The notes under the pieces are model-generated. The model searched no databases. It saw nothing but the letters and a program-made list of their open reading frames with translations, and was not told the DNA's origin. Both the position numbers and the translations under genes were made by a program. Source: Comamonas avium (GTDB lineage: Bacteria > Pseudomonadota > Gammaproteobacteria > Burkholderiales > Burkholderiaceae_C). Taken from it: 64,000 nucleotides of DNA. The first letter of the stretch is position 1. The number at the start of each line of letters is the position of its first letter. The stretch spans positions 145,114 through 209,113 of the forward strand of contig NZ_JACSQK010000006.1 of NCBI RefSeq assembly GCF_014836675.1, given 5' to 3'. This document shows positions 36,798 to 46,299 of the stretch, piece after piece.

Positions 36798-37520
36798 ATG
36801 AAATCTTCTTCCTCTCTTTTCCCGTCTGTGTCTGCTGCTGTGGACATGGCCACGCCCACGGCATCGAACTCCAGCTCCTGGGGGCAGCTTGTAGGCAGCA
36901 GCGTACGAGCTGCCGTGGTGGTGATGCTGGTGACCGGCATTGCTTACCCGCTTCTGACCACGGGTGTGGCGCAGGCCCTGTTTCCACAGGCTGCCAATGG
37001 CAGCCTGATCGTGCGTGATGGACAAATCCTAGGGTCTGCTTTGATTGGCCAGCAGTTTGAAGCTGCGTCTTACTTTCACAGCCGGCCCAGCGCTACCCTT
37101 GGCCCGGACCCTGCCCAGCAAGGTGCCAGCATGGCATCGCCTTACAACGCCGCTGCATCCGGGGCGAGTAACCAGGGCAGTACTCACCAGGATCTGGCTG
37201 AAACCGTTGCCAGGCGTGTGACGCAGTACCGCATGGACAACGGTATGGCCGCTGGGGCTGCCGTTCCTGTGGATGCTGTGACAGCTTCGGCATCGGGGCT
37301 TGATCCGCATATCTCAGTGGCCAATGCCGCGCTGCAATTGCCGCGTGTGGCCAGGGAGCGCGGCTTGACGCATGAGCAGGTACAGCAACTGCTCAGTCAA
37401 TCAACTGAGCAGCGCACCCTTTATCTGCTGGGGGAGCCTCGGGTCAATGTACTGCAGCTCAATCTGGCGTTGGATGCTTTGCACCAGCCCGCAGTCTCTG
37501 CTGGTGCAGCCAAGGAGTAA
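36798..37520 (+). CDS. kdpC: Potassium-transporting ATPase subunit KdpC
   Basis: A 240-residue subunit with one membrane span (about residues 38-60, VRAAVVVMLVTGIAYPLL). Typical motifs are FHSRPSATLG, PYNAAASGASNQG, the VPVDAVTASASGLDPHIS stretch and the C-terminal RVNVLQLNLAL. Family members are near 190 residues; the extra length is mostly a Ser/Thr-rich N-terminal tail of about 30 residues. The start follows AAGGAGCAAGCT. It sits between kdpA and kdpB, three bases before kdpB, which differs from kdpFABC. Confidence 0.96.
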   Translation: MKSSSSLFPSVSAAVDMATPTASNSSSWGQLVGSSVRAAVVVMLVTGIAYPLLTTGVAQALFPQAANGSLIVRDGQILGSALIGQQFEAASYFHSRPSATLGPDPAQQGASMASPYNAAASGASNQGSTHQDLAETVARRVTQYRMDNGMAAGAAVPVDAVTASASGLDPHISVANAALQLPRVARERGLTHEQVQQLLSQSTEQRTLYLLGEPRVNVLQLNLALDALHQPAVSAGAAKE

Positions 37521-37523
37521 GCC

Positions 37524-39614
37524 ATGAATCACAAGAATATGACGGCAGGCAAAAGCCTGTTTGATGGCAAGCTGCTGCGCGCTGCTTTGCGAGGGGCTGT
37601 GTGCAAGCTTTCACCGCGCACGCAGTGGGCCAACCCGGTGATGTTTGTGGTCTATCTTGGTGCCTTGCTGACAACTTTGCTGTGGATGCAAGGTCTGATG
37701 GATCGGGAGAGCCAGAACCTGGGTTTTACGCTGGCAATTGCCCTCTGGCTGTGGTTCACCGTGCTGTTTGCCAACTTCGCAGAGGCCTTGGCCGAAGGCC
37801 GTAGCCGCGCTCAGGCGGAAAGCCTGCGCGGCATGAAGCGCGACACAATGGCCAAGGTTCTGCAGCAACCGAGCTACGGCAGCAGCTGGATTCCTGTACG
37901 TGCCAGTGAGTTGCGCAAGGGGGTGACATTGCTGGTGGAAGCTGGCGATGTGATTGCGCTGGACGGCACGGTCATAGAAGGGGTGGCATCGGTGGATGAA
38001 AGCGCCATTACCGGTGAGTCAGCACCCGTAATCCGTGAGGCTGGGGGAGATTTTTCTTCCGTCACTGGTGGTACGCGCGTGCTGTCAGACTGGCTGGTGG
38101 TGCAGGTTTCGGTCAATCCTGGCGAGTCGTTTCTGGACCGGATGATCTCAATGGTCGAGTCGGCCAAGCGCCAGAAAACACCCAATGAGCTGGCACTGTC
38201 GATTTTGCTGGTAGGCCTGACTCTGGTGTTCCTGCTGGTCATTGTTACGCTGTGGCCGTTCTCGGCGTTTGCTGTATCACAGGCTGGTAGTGGTTCAGTA
38301 GTCAGCATTGCTGTGCTGGTGGCATTGCTGGTGTGCCTGATCCCAACCACGATTGGTGGCTTGTTGTCCGCAATCGGTGTGGCAGGAATGAGCCGCATGA
38401 TGCAGGCCAATGTGATTGCGACTTCTGGCCGTGCGGTGGAAGCGGCAGGAGATGTGGATGTGCTGTTGCTGGACAAGACGGGCACCATTACCTGGGGTAA
38501 TCGGCAGGCCAGTGAGTTTTTTCCGGCGCCAGGCGTGACTGCACTGCAATTGGCTGAGGCGGCACAGCTGGCTTCGCTGGCTGATGAAACTCCGGAAGGG
38601 CGTAGCGTGGTGAATTTGGCCAGAGAGCGCCATGGGCTGCCTGACCGCATTGCTGCTGAGTTAGTGGCCGAATTTGTGCCATTTACCGCACAGACACGCA
38701 TGAGTGGTGTGGACTTGCCAGCACCTCATGGCCTGCGCAGCTTGCGCAAAGGTGCTGCCGATGCAGTGCGCAGCCATGTGCAAGCGCTGGGTGGCAGCTT
38801 GCCTGCCGCTGTGCAGCAATCGGTTGACAATGTTTCGCGCAAGGGCAGCACGCCGCTGGTGGTTGCTGATGGGCCCCGGGTGCTGGGTGTGATTGAGCTC
38901 AAAGATATTGTTAAACCCGGTATGCGAGAGCGCTTTGCTGAGCTGCGGCGCATGGGCATTCAAACGGTGATGGTGACGGGGGACAATCCGCTGACTGCAG
39001 CCGCTATTGCTGCCGAAGCAGGTGTGGATGATTATCTGGCTGAAGCCAGACCTGAAGACAAGCTGCAGCTGATCCGCTCGCACCAGGCGGCCGGGCGTCT
39101 GGTGGCAATGACGGGCGATGGTACCAACGATGCCCCCGCACTGGCGCAGGCCGATGTGGCCGTTGCCATGAACAGCGGTACCCAGGCTGCCAAAGAGGCC
39201 GGCAACATGGTGGATTTGGACAGCAATCCCACCAAACTGATTGAGGTCGTGGCGACGGGTAAGCAAATGCTGATGACGCGTGGTGCGCTGACCACCTTCA
39301 GTGTGGCCAATGATGTGGCCAAGTATTTCGCCATCATTCCTGCCGCTTTTGTGGGCACTTATCCGCAACTGGCCTCATTGAACGTCATGCAGCTGCACAG
39401 TGCTGATTCGGCGATTTTGAGCGCGGTGATTTTCAATGCGCTGATCATCATTGCCCTCGTGCCATTGGCCTTGCGTGGTGTGTCTTATCGTGCTGTGGGG
39501 GCTGCTGCACTGCTGCGCCGCAATTTGCTGATCTATGGGCTGGGTGGATTGATCGTGCCGTTTGTGGCGATCAAGCTCATTGATATGTCGCTGACACTGC
39601 TGGGGTTGGTGTGA
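37524..39614 (+). CDS. kdpB: Potassium-transporting ATPase ATP-binding subunit KdpB
   Basis: A 696-residue P-type ATPase. The phosphorylated Asp317 is in [10 protein letters not shown], the actuator loop is [11 protein letters not shown], the hinge is [17 protein letters not shown] and the ATP-binding domain has RKGAADAV and [12 protein letters not shown]. Seven or so membrane spans are seen. It hydrolyses ATP to drive K+ uptake through KdpA. Its AAGGAG ribosome site overlaps the end of kdpC. Confidence 0.97.
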   Translation: MNHKNMTAGKSLFDGKLLRAALRGAVCKLSPRTQWANPVMFVVYLGALLTTLLWMQGLMDRESQNLGFTLAIALWLWFTVLFANFAEALAEGRSRAQAESLRGMKRDTMAKVLQQPSYGSSWIPVRASELRKGVTLLVEAGDVIALDGTVIEGVASVDESAITGESAPVIREAGGDFSSVTGGTRVLSDWLVVQVSVNPGESFLDRMISMVESAKRQKTPNELALSILLVGLTLVFLLVIVTLWPFSAFAVSQAGSGSVVSIAVLVALLVCLIPTTIGGLLSAIGVAGMSRMMQANVIATSGRAVEAAGDVDVLLLDKTGTITWGNRQASEFFPAPGVTALQLAEAAQLASLADETPEGRSVVNLARERHGLPDRIAAELVAEFVPFTAQTRMSGVDLPAPHGLRSLRKGAADAVRSHVQALGGSLPAAVQQSVDNVSRKGSTPLVVADGPRVLGVIELKDIVKPGMRERFAELRRMGIQTVMVTGDNPLTAAAIAAEAGVDDYLAEARPEDKLQLIRSHQAAGRLVAMTGDGTNDAPALAQADVAVAMNSGTQAAKEAGNMVDLDSNPTKLIEVVATGKQMLMTRGALTTFSVANDVAKYFAIIPAAFVGTYPQLASLNVMQLHSADSAILSAVIFNALIIIALVPLALRGVSYRAVGAAALLRRNLLIYGLGGLIVPFVAIKLIDMSLTLLGLV

Positions 39615-39642
39615 TTACAGAAACACTGACAATGACAACACG

Positions 39643-42342
39643 ATGCCGGTAAACCACCACCACCCATTTTGTGCGCCGGCACGCCCCGATCCGGATGCGC
39701 TGGTTGCCCAGTTGCAGGCAGCGCAGCAGCAGGCGCAACGCGGTAAGTTGCGTATTTACTTCGGCTCCAACGCAGGCGTCGGCAAGACCTACGCCATGCT
39801 GGCTGCGGCACAGCGAGAGCGGCAGGCAGGTCTGGATGTTTTGGTCGGTTTGGTGGAAACACATGATCGTGCCGAAACCGTGCAGCAGTTGCATGGGCTT
39901 AAGCAACTGCCGCGTCGGTCAGTGTCTTACCAGGGTAAGACACTGACCGAGTTTGATTTGGATGCGGCGCTGGCGCATCGCCCTGGTGTCTTGTTGCTTG
40001 ACGAGCTGGCCCACAGCAACGTCGCTGGCTCGCGCCACCCCAAGCGCTGGCAGGATGTTCAGGAGTTGCTGGATGCGGGCATTGATGTGTGGACGACACT
40101 GAATGTGCAACATCTGGAGAGTCTGAACGACGTGGTCAGCGCTATTGTGGGGATACAGGTGCACGAAACCGTGCCTGACCATATCTTTGATGATGCTGAT
40201 GAAGTCATCGTGGTCGATATTCCACCGGAAGAGCTGCTCAAGCGGCTCAAGGCCGGAAAGGTGTACCCACTGGAGCAGGCGGAGCGTGCCTCGCGCAACT
40301 TCTTTCGACTGGGTAATTTGCTGGCACTGCGCGAGCTGGCCTTGCGCCGCACGGCCGACCGTGTAGACGAAGACATGCGTGATTACCGCCGAGAGCGCGC
40401 AATCAATGAGGTCTGGCCTGCACGTGAGCGGTTGCTGGTCTGCATTGGAGGGCGCGCAGGAGACGATGCACTGGTGCGTCAGGTGGCACGGCTGTCGCGC
40501 CGACTGGAAGCTGAGTGGATGGTGGTCTACGTGGATGCACCTGAGCGTCAGCACCGCCCACGCCCGGCACAAGAGGCTGTCCTGAAGACGCTGGCGCTGG
40601 CAGCACGGTTGGGGGCAGACACGGCGACCATCCCGGGCGCGCATGTGGCGCAGGCATTGGTCGACTATGCGCGAGAACGCAACGCCAGCCATCTGGTGCT
40701 GGCAAGGGTGCAGCAGCGCTTGCGTCGCTGGTTGCCTTGGAGATCCCCCAGCTTGCCAGAGCAGATTGCACTGCTCAATCCTGGGCTGGATGTACTGGTG
40801 CTTTCTGTCAACAGTTTTAAAAATCAGGGCGCCCCGCGTTTACCTGTAGGCACTGGCAGCCTTTTCTCATGGAAAGGTTATCTGGGCGTTACGCTGGCCT
40901 GTTTTTCGGCAACTGGTTTGGCGGAGCTGCTGCTTCAAGTGTTTGACCCGGCCAATGTGGTCATGCTGTTCTTGCTGGTGGTTGTGCTCTCTGCGCTGCG
41001 CTGGGGGCGCGGGCCGGGTGCATGGGCGGCACTGCTGTCGGTGCTGCTGTTTGATTTCTACTTTGTGCCGCCGCGCAACTCCTTCAGCGTCAACGATACC
41101 CAGTACGTTTTCACCTTTTGCCTGATGCTGGGGGTAGCCCTGGTTTGTGGGCAATTGATGGCACGGTTGCGCCACGAAGCGCGTGTGGCGGCAGAGCGTG
41201 AACGCAGGGCCGGGGCATTGGCACGACTTGCGCGGGATCTCTCAGGTGCCCTGACACAAGATCAAGTCTCTGCGATTGCGTTGTCCACCATGTCAGGAGT
41301 ATTTGGTGCGCAAACCGGTTTGCTGCTGCCTGACAGTGAAGAACAGCTGCATATCGTCCGCGGTAGCGAAGGTTCGATTGACATCAGCGTAGGACGCTGG
41401 TGCATGGAGCATGGAAAGATTGCCGGGCATGGTACCGACACGTTGGCCGCAGCGCCTGCGCTGTATGTGCCGTTGATGGCTCCGGTACGTGCACGTGGTG
41501 TGCTGGCGCTACAACTGCGCACCCCGGATCGGTTGCGGGTGCCGGAAGAGCGCCGCTTGCTTGACGCCAGCGCCAGCCAGATTGCACTGGCGCTGGAGCG
41601 TGTTCACTTTGTGGAGGTAGCGCAGCAAACGCAAGTTGCCATGGAAGGCGAGCACATGCGAAACACGCTGCTTGCGGCAGTTTCACATGACTTGCGCACC
41701 CCTTTGACCAGTATTTTGGGGGCAGCCCAAGCGGCCTTGCCCCATGCCAGAGCAGGGGCAAGCAAAGACATGCTGCTCCAGATATTCAGTCAGGCACAGT
41801 CCATGCAGCAGTTGATTGATAACCTTCTGGCGATGGCTCGGTTGCAGCAAGGTGGTGTGCACCTGAACAGACAATGGTTTCCGGTGGATGAGTTGGTGGG
41901 AAGCGCCCTGCATCAGATGCGCCAGCGTCTGACCGATCACCCCGTGCATACTGATATTCCGGCCACATTGCCGTTGCTGCATGTGGATGCTGTGCTGATG
42001 GAGCGTGTACTGGTCAACCTGCTCGATAACGCGATCAAATACACCCCCAGTGGGACGTTGATTTCATTGGCCGCCAAGATCGACGGGCCAGCCTGTGTCA
42101 TTTCAATCCACGACGCTGGCCCCGGTTTGCCCATGCATATGGACACAGCACAACTGTTTGAACCATTTACCCGTGGCCAGACTGAAACTGCAGTATCTGG
42201 CATGGGGCTAGGTCTGGCTTTGGCGCAGCGCATTGTGCAGGCGCATGGCGGCAGTTTGAGCGCTGCCACCGCTGAAGCAGGGACTGGTTCAGTGTTTTTT
42301 ATCAAGTTGCCATTGACCCAGCAACCAGACATTGATGCATAA
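39643..42342 (+). CDS. kdpD: Sensor histidine kinase KdpD
   Basis: An 899-residue K+/turgor sensor. The N-terminal KdpD domain has Walker A GSNAGVGKTYAML and the conserved DELAHSNVAGSRHPKRWQD; a USP-like domain spans about 255-375; four membrane segments lie near 410-510; a GAF-like region follows; the kinase core has His682 in AAVSHDLRTPLTS, then NLLDNAIKYTP, GPGLP and GMGLGLALAQRIV. It phosphorylates KdpE. A 17-bp perfect inverted repeat sits inside the coding part at 39915-39950, without disrupting the protein. Confidence 0.96.
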   Translation: MPVNHHHPFCAPARPDPDALVAQLQAAQQQAQRGKLRIYFGSNAGVGKTYAMLAAAQRERQAGLDVLVGLVETHDRAETVQQLHGLKQLPRRSVSYQGKTLTEFDLDAALAHRPGVLLLDELAHSNVAGSRHPKRWQDVQELLDAGIDVWTTLNVQHLESLNDVVSAIVGIQVHETVPDHIFDDADEVIVVDIPPEELLKRLKAGKVYPLEQAERASRNFFRLGNLLALRELALRRTADRVDEDMRDYRRERAINEVWPARERLLVCIGGRAGDDALVRQVARLSRRLEAEWMVVYVDAPERQHRPRPAQEAVLKTLALAARLGADTATIPGAHVAQALVDYARERNASHLVLARVQQRLRRWLPWRSPSLPEQIALLNPGLDVLVLSVNSFKNQGAPRLPVGTGSLFSWKGYLGVTLACFSATGLAELLLQVFDPANVVMLFLLVVVLSALRWGRGPGAWAALLSVLLFDFYFVPPRNSFSVNDTQYVFTFCLMLGVALVCGQLMARLRHEARVAAERERRAGALARLARDLSGALTQDQVSAIALSTMSGVFGAQTGLLLPDSEEQLHIVRGSEGSIDISVGRWCMEHGKIAGHGTDTLAAAPALYVPLMAPVRARGVLALQLRTPDRLRVPEERRLLDASASQIALALERVHFVEVAQQTQVAMEGEHMRNTLLAAVSHDLRTPLTSILGAAQAALPHARAGASKDMLLQIFSQAQSMQQLIDNLLAMARLQQGGVHLNRQWFPVDELVGSALHQMRQRLTDHPVHTDIPATLPLLHVDAVLMERVLVNLLDNAIKYTPSGTLISLAAKIDGPACVISIHDAGPGLPMHMDTAQLFEPFTRGQTETAVSGMGLGLALAQRIVQAHGGSLSAATAEAGTGSVFFIKLPLTQQPDIDA
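39915..39950. repeat. 17-bp perfect inverted repeat within kdpD
   Basis: Left arm TCGGTCAGTGTCTTACC (39915-39931), two-base centre AG, right arm GGTAAGACACTGACCGA (39934-39950). It codes for part of the conserved KdpD domain, so both arms are also under protein constraint. Confidence 0.97.
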
Positions 42343-42374
42343 AGTTGTGTGAATGCTCTTCGCCCCTACGCTCC

Positions 42375-43085
42375 ATGAACAGTTCTACTCCCCGAATTTT
42401 GCTGATTGAAGACGATGCCAGCATTCGTCGTTTTGTTCGCTTGGCCTTGGAGGACGAAGGCTGGCAGGTTTTTGAAGCCGAAACCGCCAAGCGTGGATTA
42501 ATTGAAGCGGCTTCCAGGCAGCCTGATGCGGTGGTTCTGGATCTTGGTCTACCTGATGCAGACGGAAAAAGCGTGATCACCGAACTGCGTCGCTGGAGTC
42601 AATTACCTCTTCTCGTTTTGTCAGCACGGGACCATGAAGGCGAAAAAGTTGCTGCATTGGACGCCGGTGCGGATGACTACCTGTCCAAACCATTTGGTGT
42701 ACCTGAACTTCTGGCTCGCCTGCGGGCCATGCTGCGGCGGCGCCAACTCGTGGGCACAGCTGGTGTGTCCAGTACGCAAATTGCGTTTGGTGCAGTGACT
42801 GTGGATTTGGCCACCCACGAGGTACGGCGTGGGCAAGAGGATGTGCATCTGACACCGATTGAGTTTCGTTTACTTGCAGCCCTGATTGCGGGGCAGGGCA
42901 GGGTACTTACTCACCGGCAATTGTTACTGCAAGTCTGGGGGCCAGAGTACCTGGATCGACCTCACTACTTACGTGTGCATATGGCAAATTTGCGTCAAAA
43001 AATAGAACAAAACGCCGCACAGCCGCAATACCTCATGACGGAGTTGCAGGTGGGCTATCGGCTGAACTTGAAACCAGAAAAATAA
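42375..43085 (+). CDS. kdpE: DNA-binding response regulator KdpE
   Basis: A 236-residue OmpR-type regulator. The receiver has the acidic pair in LLIEDDASIR, the phosphorylated Asp56 in VVLDLGLPDADG and Lys in DDYLSKPFG. The C-terminal winged helix contains LTPIEFRLLAALIAGQGRVLTHRQLLLQVWG and HYLRVHMANLRQKIE. The start at 42375 (MNSSTPRILL) is preferred over one ten codons earlier that overlaps upstream sequence. It would activate the kdp operon at low K+. Confidence 0.96.
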   Translation: MNSSTPRILLIEDDASIRRFVRLALEDEGWQVFEAETAKRGLIEAASRQPDAVVLDLGLPDADGKSVITELRRWSQLPLLVLSARDHEGEKVAALDAGADDYLSKPFGVPELLARLRAMLRRRQLVGTAGVSSTQIAFGAVTVDLATHEVRRGQEDVHLTPIEFRLLAALIAGQGRVLTHRQLLLQVWGPEYLDRPHYLRVHMANLRQKIEQNAAQPQYLMTELQVGYRLNLKPEK

Positions 43086-43437
43086 ATGGCAAACCAGTGC
43101 TTGGCCATCGTGATTGCAACCGTTGGCTATGAAAAACCAAGGGTGCATGTTGCAACGGCGGGGCCTGGGAGAAGCAACCGGACAGATGATTTTTTCATCT
43201 CTGTGCAGCACCGGCTGTTCAGCAAGGATGGAGATCGGTACATGGCTTAACTGGTGTGGCGACTGGCTGCAGCCCAGCACTGAAGGTGCTGTTCAAATTG
43301 TTCGGGTGTATTTCAGCCTTGTCTTGCTCGAAGGTAGTGGCTGCTTGAATGGTCATGGTTTTGTCATGTGCATGTCGCATCGCTGTCATGCAAGACAGTC
43401 AGCATCACGGTGTGTTCAGCACTCGCCAGGAAGCACC
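43086..43437 (+). other. 352-nt intergenic region between kdpE and the acyltransferase
   Basis: The downstream frame stays open through most of this stretch but the translation (Cys/His/Ser-rich, no motif) is not protein-like. A small hairpin AGATGA/TCATCT with a T-only loop is at 43184-43200. I see no clear gene or terminator. Confidence 0.5.
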
Positions 43438-45168
43438 ATGATTTCAGTCGATCAGATCGTTGACATGCATTTGCCGCAGTTGCAGCGTCATCCACGCATC
43501 AGTCAGGGGGTGCGTGGGGTATTGCGACGCTTGCTGCGCGAGCAGAGCTTTCGCAACTTTGCCCAGCAATACCCGCATCTTGAAGGATTCCAGTTTGTAG
43601 AGCAGGCACTGGAACACTTCGCGTTCAGCTATGCCGTGCGGGATAACGAACGCGAGCGCATTCCTGCGCAGGGCCGCGTAGTCATCATTGCCAATCACCC
43701 CATTGGCTCTTTGGATGGACTGGCGTTGCTCAATTTGGTGGGGCGCATACGGCGTGATGTGAAGATTGTGGCCAACGGTTTGCTGGCTGAAGTAGCGCCT
43801 CTGAAACGCCTGTTGCTGCCCGTCACCATGATGGGCGAGCGCAGCGGGGCGCGCCAGCTCAAGGCAATTCTTGAACACCTGCAGGGAGACGGCGCGGTGA
43901 TCATGTTTCCGGCGGGCGAAGTATCGCGCCTGCACCCGGAAGGCGTGAGGGATGGGCGCTGGAACAATGGTTTTTTACGTTTGGCAGGGCAGACACAAGC
44001 GCCCATCGTCCCAATCCACATTGATGGACGTAACTCCGCGCTGTTTTACGGTGCATCCATGCTGTACAAGCCACTGGCGACCCTGCTGCTGGTCAAAGAG
44101 ATGTTTGGCCAGCACCAGAAAAGCATTGCCTTGCGTATTGGGCATCCGATTCCGCATACCAGCTATGGCGCATTGCCCTTGGAGCCTGATGCTGCTGCCA
44201 AGCTGCTGCGCAAGCACCTGTACCGCGTAGCGCAGGACAAACCTTCGCTGCTGCGTGTTGAGACAGCGATTGCGCATCCTGTGGATCGCAGTTCCCTGGC
44301 TCAAGCGGTTGCTGCTTGCAAGTTGCTGGGGGAGACGCCTGACGGTAAGCGCATTCATTTGTTTAGCGGTGGACTGGACTCACCCATCCTGCGGGAAGTA
44401 GGGCGCTTGCGTGAGCTGTCTTTTCGCGCAGTTGGGGAGGGCAGTGGTACCCGGCGAGATCTGGATCGTTTTGATGCCTATTACGATCATCTGATCTTGT
44501 GGGACCCTCAGGATCTGGAGATCGCCGGTGCTTACCGTATGGCGCGCACGGCCCAGGTGCTGACGCAGCAGGGAGCCGAGGGCTTGTATACGCACAGCCT
44601 GTTTGAATTTACGCCGGGCATGCAGCCATTTTTGCAGCAAGGACTGGAGCTGGGTCGCTCTTTTGTACAGCCACGCTATTGGGGCAAGCGTTCGCTGGAC
44701 TATCTCTGGTTTGGAATTGGTGCCTATGTACAGCATTACCCCGAATGCCGCTACCTGTTCGGTCCGGTTTCACTCAGCCGCGACATGCCTCAGGCTGCAC
44801 GTGACTTGCTCATCTACCACTATCGCACCCACTACGGTGCGGCATGTTTGGCCCATGCACGCAGGCCGTATGTTCCCTCAGGGGATGGATTGGAAGTATG
44901 CGCCCAATTCACCGGAGACGATCGTGTTGCAGACTTTGTGCGCCTCAAGCATTTGCTGGCACACATGGGCTCCAGCGTGCCAACGCTCTACAAGCAATAC
45001 GCTGAAGTGGCTGAACCCGGCGGGGTGCGTTTTTTAGATTTTGGCGTAGATCCGGATTTTTCGAACTGTGTGGATGGACTGGTGCTGGTGGATGTGCACA
45101 AGCTCAAAGCGCATAAACGTGAGCGCTACATGCCGGCTTGTGCAGCCAGTGAAAGCGAAACCATTTAG
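43438..45168 (+). CDS. Two-domain acyltransferase: PlsC-like plus OlsB/GNAT-like (OlsF-type)
   Basis: A 576-residue fusion. Residues 75-270 are a lysophospholipid acyltransferase domain with the NHPIGSLDG box (His87, Asp93), MFPAGEVSR and APIVPIHIDGRNSALFY. Residues 320-560 match the OlsB/hemolysin-type N-acyltransferase: LREVGRLRELSFRAVGEGSG, DRFDAYYDHLILWD, EIAGAYRMARTAQV, SRDMPQAARDLLIYHYRTHYG. The same order occurs in OlsF, which makes ornithine lipids in one protein (N- then O-acylation). The start follows CCAGGAAGCACC. The amino acid acceptor cannot be read here. Confidence 0.85.
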   Translation: MISVDQIVDMHLPQLQRHPRISQGVRGVLRRLLREQSFRNFAQQYPHLEGFQFVEQALEHFAFSYAVRDNERERIPAQGRVVIIANHPIGSLDGLALLNLVGRIRRDVKIVANGLLAEVAPLKRLLLPVTMMGERSGARQLKAILEHLQGDGAVIMFPAGEVSRLHPEGVRDGRWNNGFLRLAGQTQAPIVPIHIDGRNSALFYGASMLYKPLATLLLVKEMFGQHQKSIALRIGHPIPHTSYGALPLEPDAAAKLLRKHLYRVAQDKPSLLRVETAIAHPVDRSSLAQAVAACKLLGETPDGKRIHLFSGGLDSPILREVGRLRELSFRAVGEGSGTRRDLDRFDAYYDHLILWDPQDLEIAGAYRMARTAQVLTQQGAEGLYTHSLFEFTPGMQPFLQQGLELGRSFVQPRYWGKRSLDYLWFGIGAYVQHYPECRYLFGPVSLSRDMPQAARDLLIYHYRTHYGAACLAHARRPYVPSGDGLEVCAQFTGDDRVADFVRLKHLLAHMGSSVPTLYKQYAEVAEPGGVRFLDFGVDPDFSNCVDGLVLVDVHKLKAHKRERYMPACAASESETI

Positions 45169-45215
45169 GCTCCTGGCGCTTACCAGTTCAGCGCAAGTAG
45201 CTATTGAATTTAAAG
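45169..45215 (-). repeat. Intergenic quasi-palindrome, full copy
   Basis: On the minus strand: TTTAAATTCAATAGCTACTT, GCGCTGAACTGGTAAGCGCC, AGGAGCC. It begins at the base after the acyltransferase stop codon. Confidence 0.65.
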
Positions 45216-45252
45216 CTGCATGGAATATGCCGCTTTGTATGCTGGGTCGTGT

Positions 45253-46296
45253 TCAGCGTGCGCCAGGTATAAAAACCAGCTGGTGCAAGCCATCGCTAAA
45301 GCGCGCGGCATACATGCCCAGGCGAACCATGGTGCGGTGGTCGACCTGCAGATTAACTTCGAAAGGTGACAGTGCATGGGTGATGCGCACATCCTGTCCA
45401 TTGGTTGCGGTTAATTCGGGTTGCCGCAGCGGCATCTTTCGAGTGTCCAGCAGCGTAGCAACTAAAGGGTAGCCAATGTGGGGGGTGCGCCGGATAACGA
45501 CGGCTGTTTCACCGGTGGAAAGTGCTACGTACACGCCAGGAGGAAAGAGGCCAACACTGCGGATCAAGGCATCGCCCGCTTGCTCGTACAGCTTGGATTG
45601 CGGGCCTGTTACAGCCTGCACTGATTCAGTCACGCTACGGCCAGCCCGGCTGCGCCGGGGGCTGATCATGGCGGCATACCGGTCACAGGTGGCCAGTATG
45701 CGTGCCAAACGCTCTGCAGCAGGCTGCTGCATCAACGGTACTTGGGCGGGCGTGTTGATGTGGTGCAGTCCCACCACGTCCAGCCAGAGTTTGTTCTGTA
45801 CGCCTAGCTTTTGGAGCGTGTGCCGACCTTCGGCAGGATGCATGCGTATGGCTTCCTGCTGGGCCACGCTGGGGCGCTCGCGCTGCAGTGCCAATTGATC
45901 TTGCAAAGCAGTCATGCCGATGTTCATGGTGAAGGCTGCATGGACCAATGCGTCGCGTTCAGCCTGTGACAGCTGGAAGTCTGCCGCCAAAATATGGCAC
46001 AGGGTGGTGCAGACCAGGGCGTGCGAAGCGCTGTAACCCACAGTTGAGCTTCCCGCCAGCTGGAACATGAGATACAGAGCGCTATCGCTGTCGTGAGCGA
46101 CAAGCTCTTGCAGCCAGGCATCGAGCTGCATCACTTTGGTAGGCAGTTGCTGGACCAGGGCGGGGCGGGTGAGTAGCAGGCTCAGTGCAGCCTCAAGATC
46201 CGACCACATGCCCAGCAAATCTTGATAAGGCGCTTCATCTTCTGTATGGGTTGGCAAAGACAGATGCGCCAAACTGCTCGGGTGGGTACTGATCAC
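45253..46296 (-). CDS. Degenerate HD-GYP-type domain protein
   Basis: A 347-residue protein starting with GTG (GGAG 12 nt upstream). The central part aligns by eye with HD-GYP phosphodiesterases: His92 (YSASHALVCTTLCHILA), His153 (MHPAEG), the His178-His179 pair (VVGLHHIN) and Asp205 (TCDRYAAM). The hallmark HDIGK is replaced by MNIGM (Met124-Asn125), and no GYP follows the HH pair. C-di-GMP hydrolysis is therefore doubtful; a sensory or binding role is more likely. It starts 3 nt after the stop of the aspartic protease gene, forming a two-gene operon. Confidence 0.8.
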   Translation of the reverse strand: MISTHPSSLAHLSLPTHTEDEAPYQDLLGMWSDLEAALSLLLTRPALVQQLPTKVMQLDAWLQELVAHDSDSALYLMFQLAGSSTVGYSASHALVCTTLCHILAADFQLSQAERDALVHAAFTMNIGMTALQDQLALQRERPSVAQQEAIRMHPAEGRHTLQKLGVQNKLWLDVVGLHHINTPAQVPLMQQPAAERLARILATCDRYAAMISPRRSRAGRSVTESVQAVTGPQSKLYEQAGDALIRSVGLFPPGVYVALSTGETAVVIRRTPHIGYPLVATLLDTRKMPLRQPELTATNGQDVRITHALSPFEVNLQVDHRTMVRLGMYAARFSDGLHQLVFIPGAR

Positions 46297-46299
46297 GAT

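Noticed and set aside
43114..43437. N-terminal extension of the acyltransferase
   Set aside because: Open frame but no ribosome site or family-like residues; the ATG at 43438 has AGGAAG in front and starts the domain.
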